Shown here: piece by piece, positions 18,967-20,000 of the stretch
Numbering within the stretch: the first letter of the stretch is position 1
Layout of the letters: each line of letters starts with the position of its first letter
NCBI GenBank assembly: GCA_018398765.1
Contig: JAHBMJ010001095.1
Location: forward strand, 10,258-30,257
DNA: 20,000 nucleotides
Direction of reading: 5' to 3'
Source: Chromera velia
Taxonomy: Eukaryota > Sar > Chromeraceae
Notes under the pieces: model-generated
Told to the model about the DNA's origin: nothing
Databases searched by the model: none
What the model saw: only the letters and a program-made list of their open reading frames with translations
Position numbers and translations under genes: made by a program

Positions 18967-20000
18967 TCACTTTTTGCAAAAAAAGTCTCTTTTGATCGAA
19001 ATGCTTCCATCTGGCAAACGCGCAAAGATGTGAGCTAGAAACGATAAGACGGTGTTCGTAGGTTGTAAACCTTCACCCCAGAGGATGGCCAGGAGGCCTC
19101 GCTTCCACTCGGACCCCCTTTTGACAATGGTGAAGATGGCCGAGCCCGAATCGCCCGGCCGACTCGGCAACAGGCACGTCGCACTCAGGGCATCCCAAAG
19201 TCCGTCCTCCGGCGTTCTGTTGGATGAATGGCTGGTGAAGAATTGTTTGAAATTGTGCAGCTCCTCCCAGACATACTTCTGCTGCACTTGAAACTTGTCT
19301 TTTATATTCACACACATCTTGCCTTGCTGGTGCATCCGAAGCCGCTCCGCCTGCCCCGTCTTGCCTCGGCCTACCTTAATGCAATGAGTGAGGCCAAAAG
19401 CTACTGGGGCATTCAGAGGCACCCTGTCTGCCTCGATGTCATCAGCCAGAATGAGCTCGTCTGGCTGTATTGCGTAAGGACGCAGCGTGAGGGTCCATCC
19501 TCGTCGATTGAACTCAATCTCAACGGCATTGAGATCGAGCACCGCAAAATCAGAGACTGCGTGCAGTGGAAGGTCAGACGACGCGCGGGGGATGTCGTGC
19601 AGATGGGCCGGGTGGACAGAGGCAGAGAAATGGGCAAGACGACACGTCACCGTGACGAACGAATGCAGATGTCGCCTCGAACAGACCCCACATGTGCCGC
19701 AACCCTTTGACCTCCGAGTCGTGTTCAAACTTCTCTCCCTCCCCCGACGGCCTCACACGAAAGCGACCCCGGACCTCGCGAGAGTCCTTTTCTGCAGCGA
19801 TGTGTCTTGAAGTTCCTGTTTGAACTCGAAGTCGAACCCCTTTGGTGGGGGGGGAAAGGATTTCTTCTGACGCAGTAATGGGGAGACAGGGAAGCAGACT
19901 GACACGAGGGTGTGCAGCTGCCCATCTTCCTTTGGCTCCTTACACACATGGCCGGCAGTGACCAGACAAAGCTTACTTCCCGTTTGGACCAACGTACTGC
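18967..20000 (-). CDS. Trypsin-like serine protease, 5' part beyond window, interrupted by one TGA
   Basis: One minus-strand frame runs from the window edge to TGA at 18967-18969, broken only by an in-frame TGA at 19755-19753. Seen: catalytic-His block LVTAGHV (His 19950-19948), Asp block SDFAVLDL (Asp 19551-19549) and Ser block SRPGDSGSAIF (Ser 19149-19147), followed by LLAILWGEG, as expected of a trypsin-like fold. The triad order is His-Asp-Ser. His-to-Asp spacing is about 130 residues, longer than in chymotrypsin, as in some fungal and protist members. The TGA sits inside GTGAGG, a good donor sequence. Phase-matched acceptors at 19712 or 19676 would remove it as a 45- or 81-nt intron, but these are shorter than other introns here. 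Otherwise it is a nonsense mutation. No signal peptide is visible because the start lies outside. The substrate is unknown. Confidence 0.7.

Noticed and set aside
1-20000. tRNA, rRNA or known structured RNA genes
   Set aside because: I looked for B-box-like GGTTCGAATCC and cloverleaf arrangements on both strands and saw none. A covariance-model search would be the decisive test.

Overview
This is a eukaryotic nuclear window, not a bacterial one. The recognisable genes are split into many exons by GT...AG introns of about 116 to 700 bp. The spaces between genes are filled with tetranucleotide microsatellites, a minisatellite and three AT-rich islands. One gene encodes a sedoheptulose-1,7-bisphosphatase (SBPase), and the intron borders are unusual (C often at donor position +3, TGCAG acceptors). 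I infer a photosynthetic or formerly photosynthetic protist, possibly an alveolate such as a chromerid. That placement comes from gene content and texture only and is not proven.

Layout: 1-1900 holds no gene I can support (poly-G edge, microsatellite, AT-rich island 1135-1860). 1907-4787 on the minus strand is a five-exon SBPase gene whose reading phases all close. 4788-5352 is the shared upstream region of a divergent pair. 5353-10600 on the plus strand is a complete 12-exon RabGAP gene of the TBC1D22 type; all phases close and give 382 residues. 10640-12330 is a second AT-rich island. 12330-15770 is dominated by six (CTGY)n arrays, several preceded by a related purine-rich module, with a few exon-like scraps between them. 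15813-16767 is a 78-bp minisatellite whose units keep one reading frame open. 16770-17640 is unassigned. 17640-18965 is a third AT-rich island with a TATA-like palindrome. 18967-20000 on the minus strand is the 3' part of a trypsin-like serine protease with a visible His/Asp/Ser triad; an in-frame TGA, itself part of a good splice-donor sequence, divides it.

The identified genes are not an operon and share no obvious pathway: one is a sugar-phosphate phosphatase, one a membrane-traffic RabGAP and one a protease. The most unusual items are: an exact 54-bp tandem duplication that copies the last SBPase 3' splice site and leaves an in-frame 18-residue optional insert; the donor consensus with C at +3; the module-plus-(CTGY)n architecture; the open 26-residue minisatellite; and the TGA inside a donor in the protease gene.
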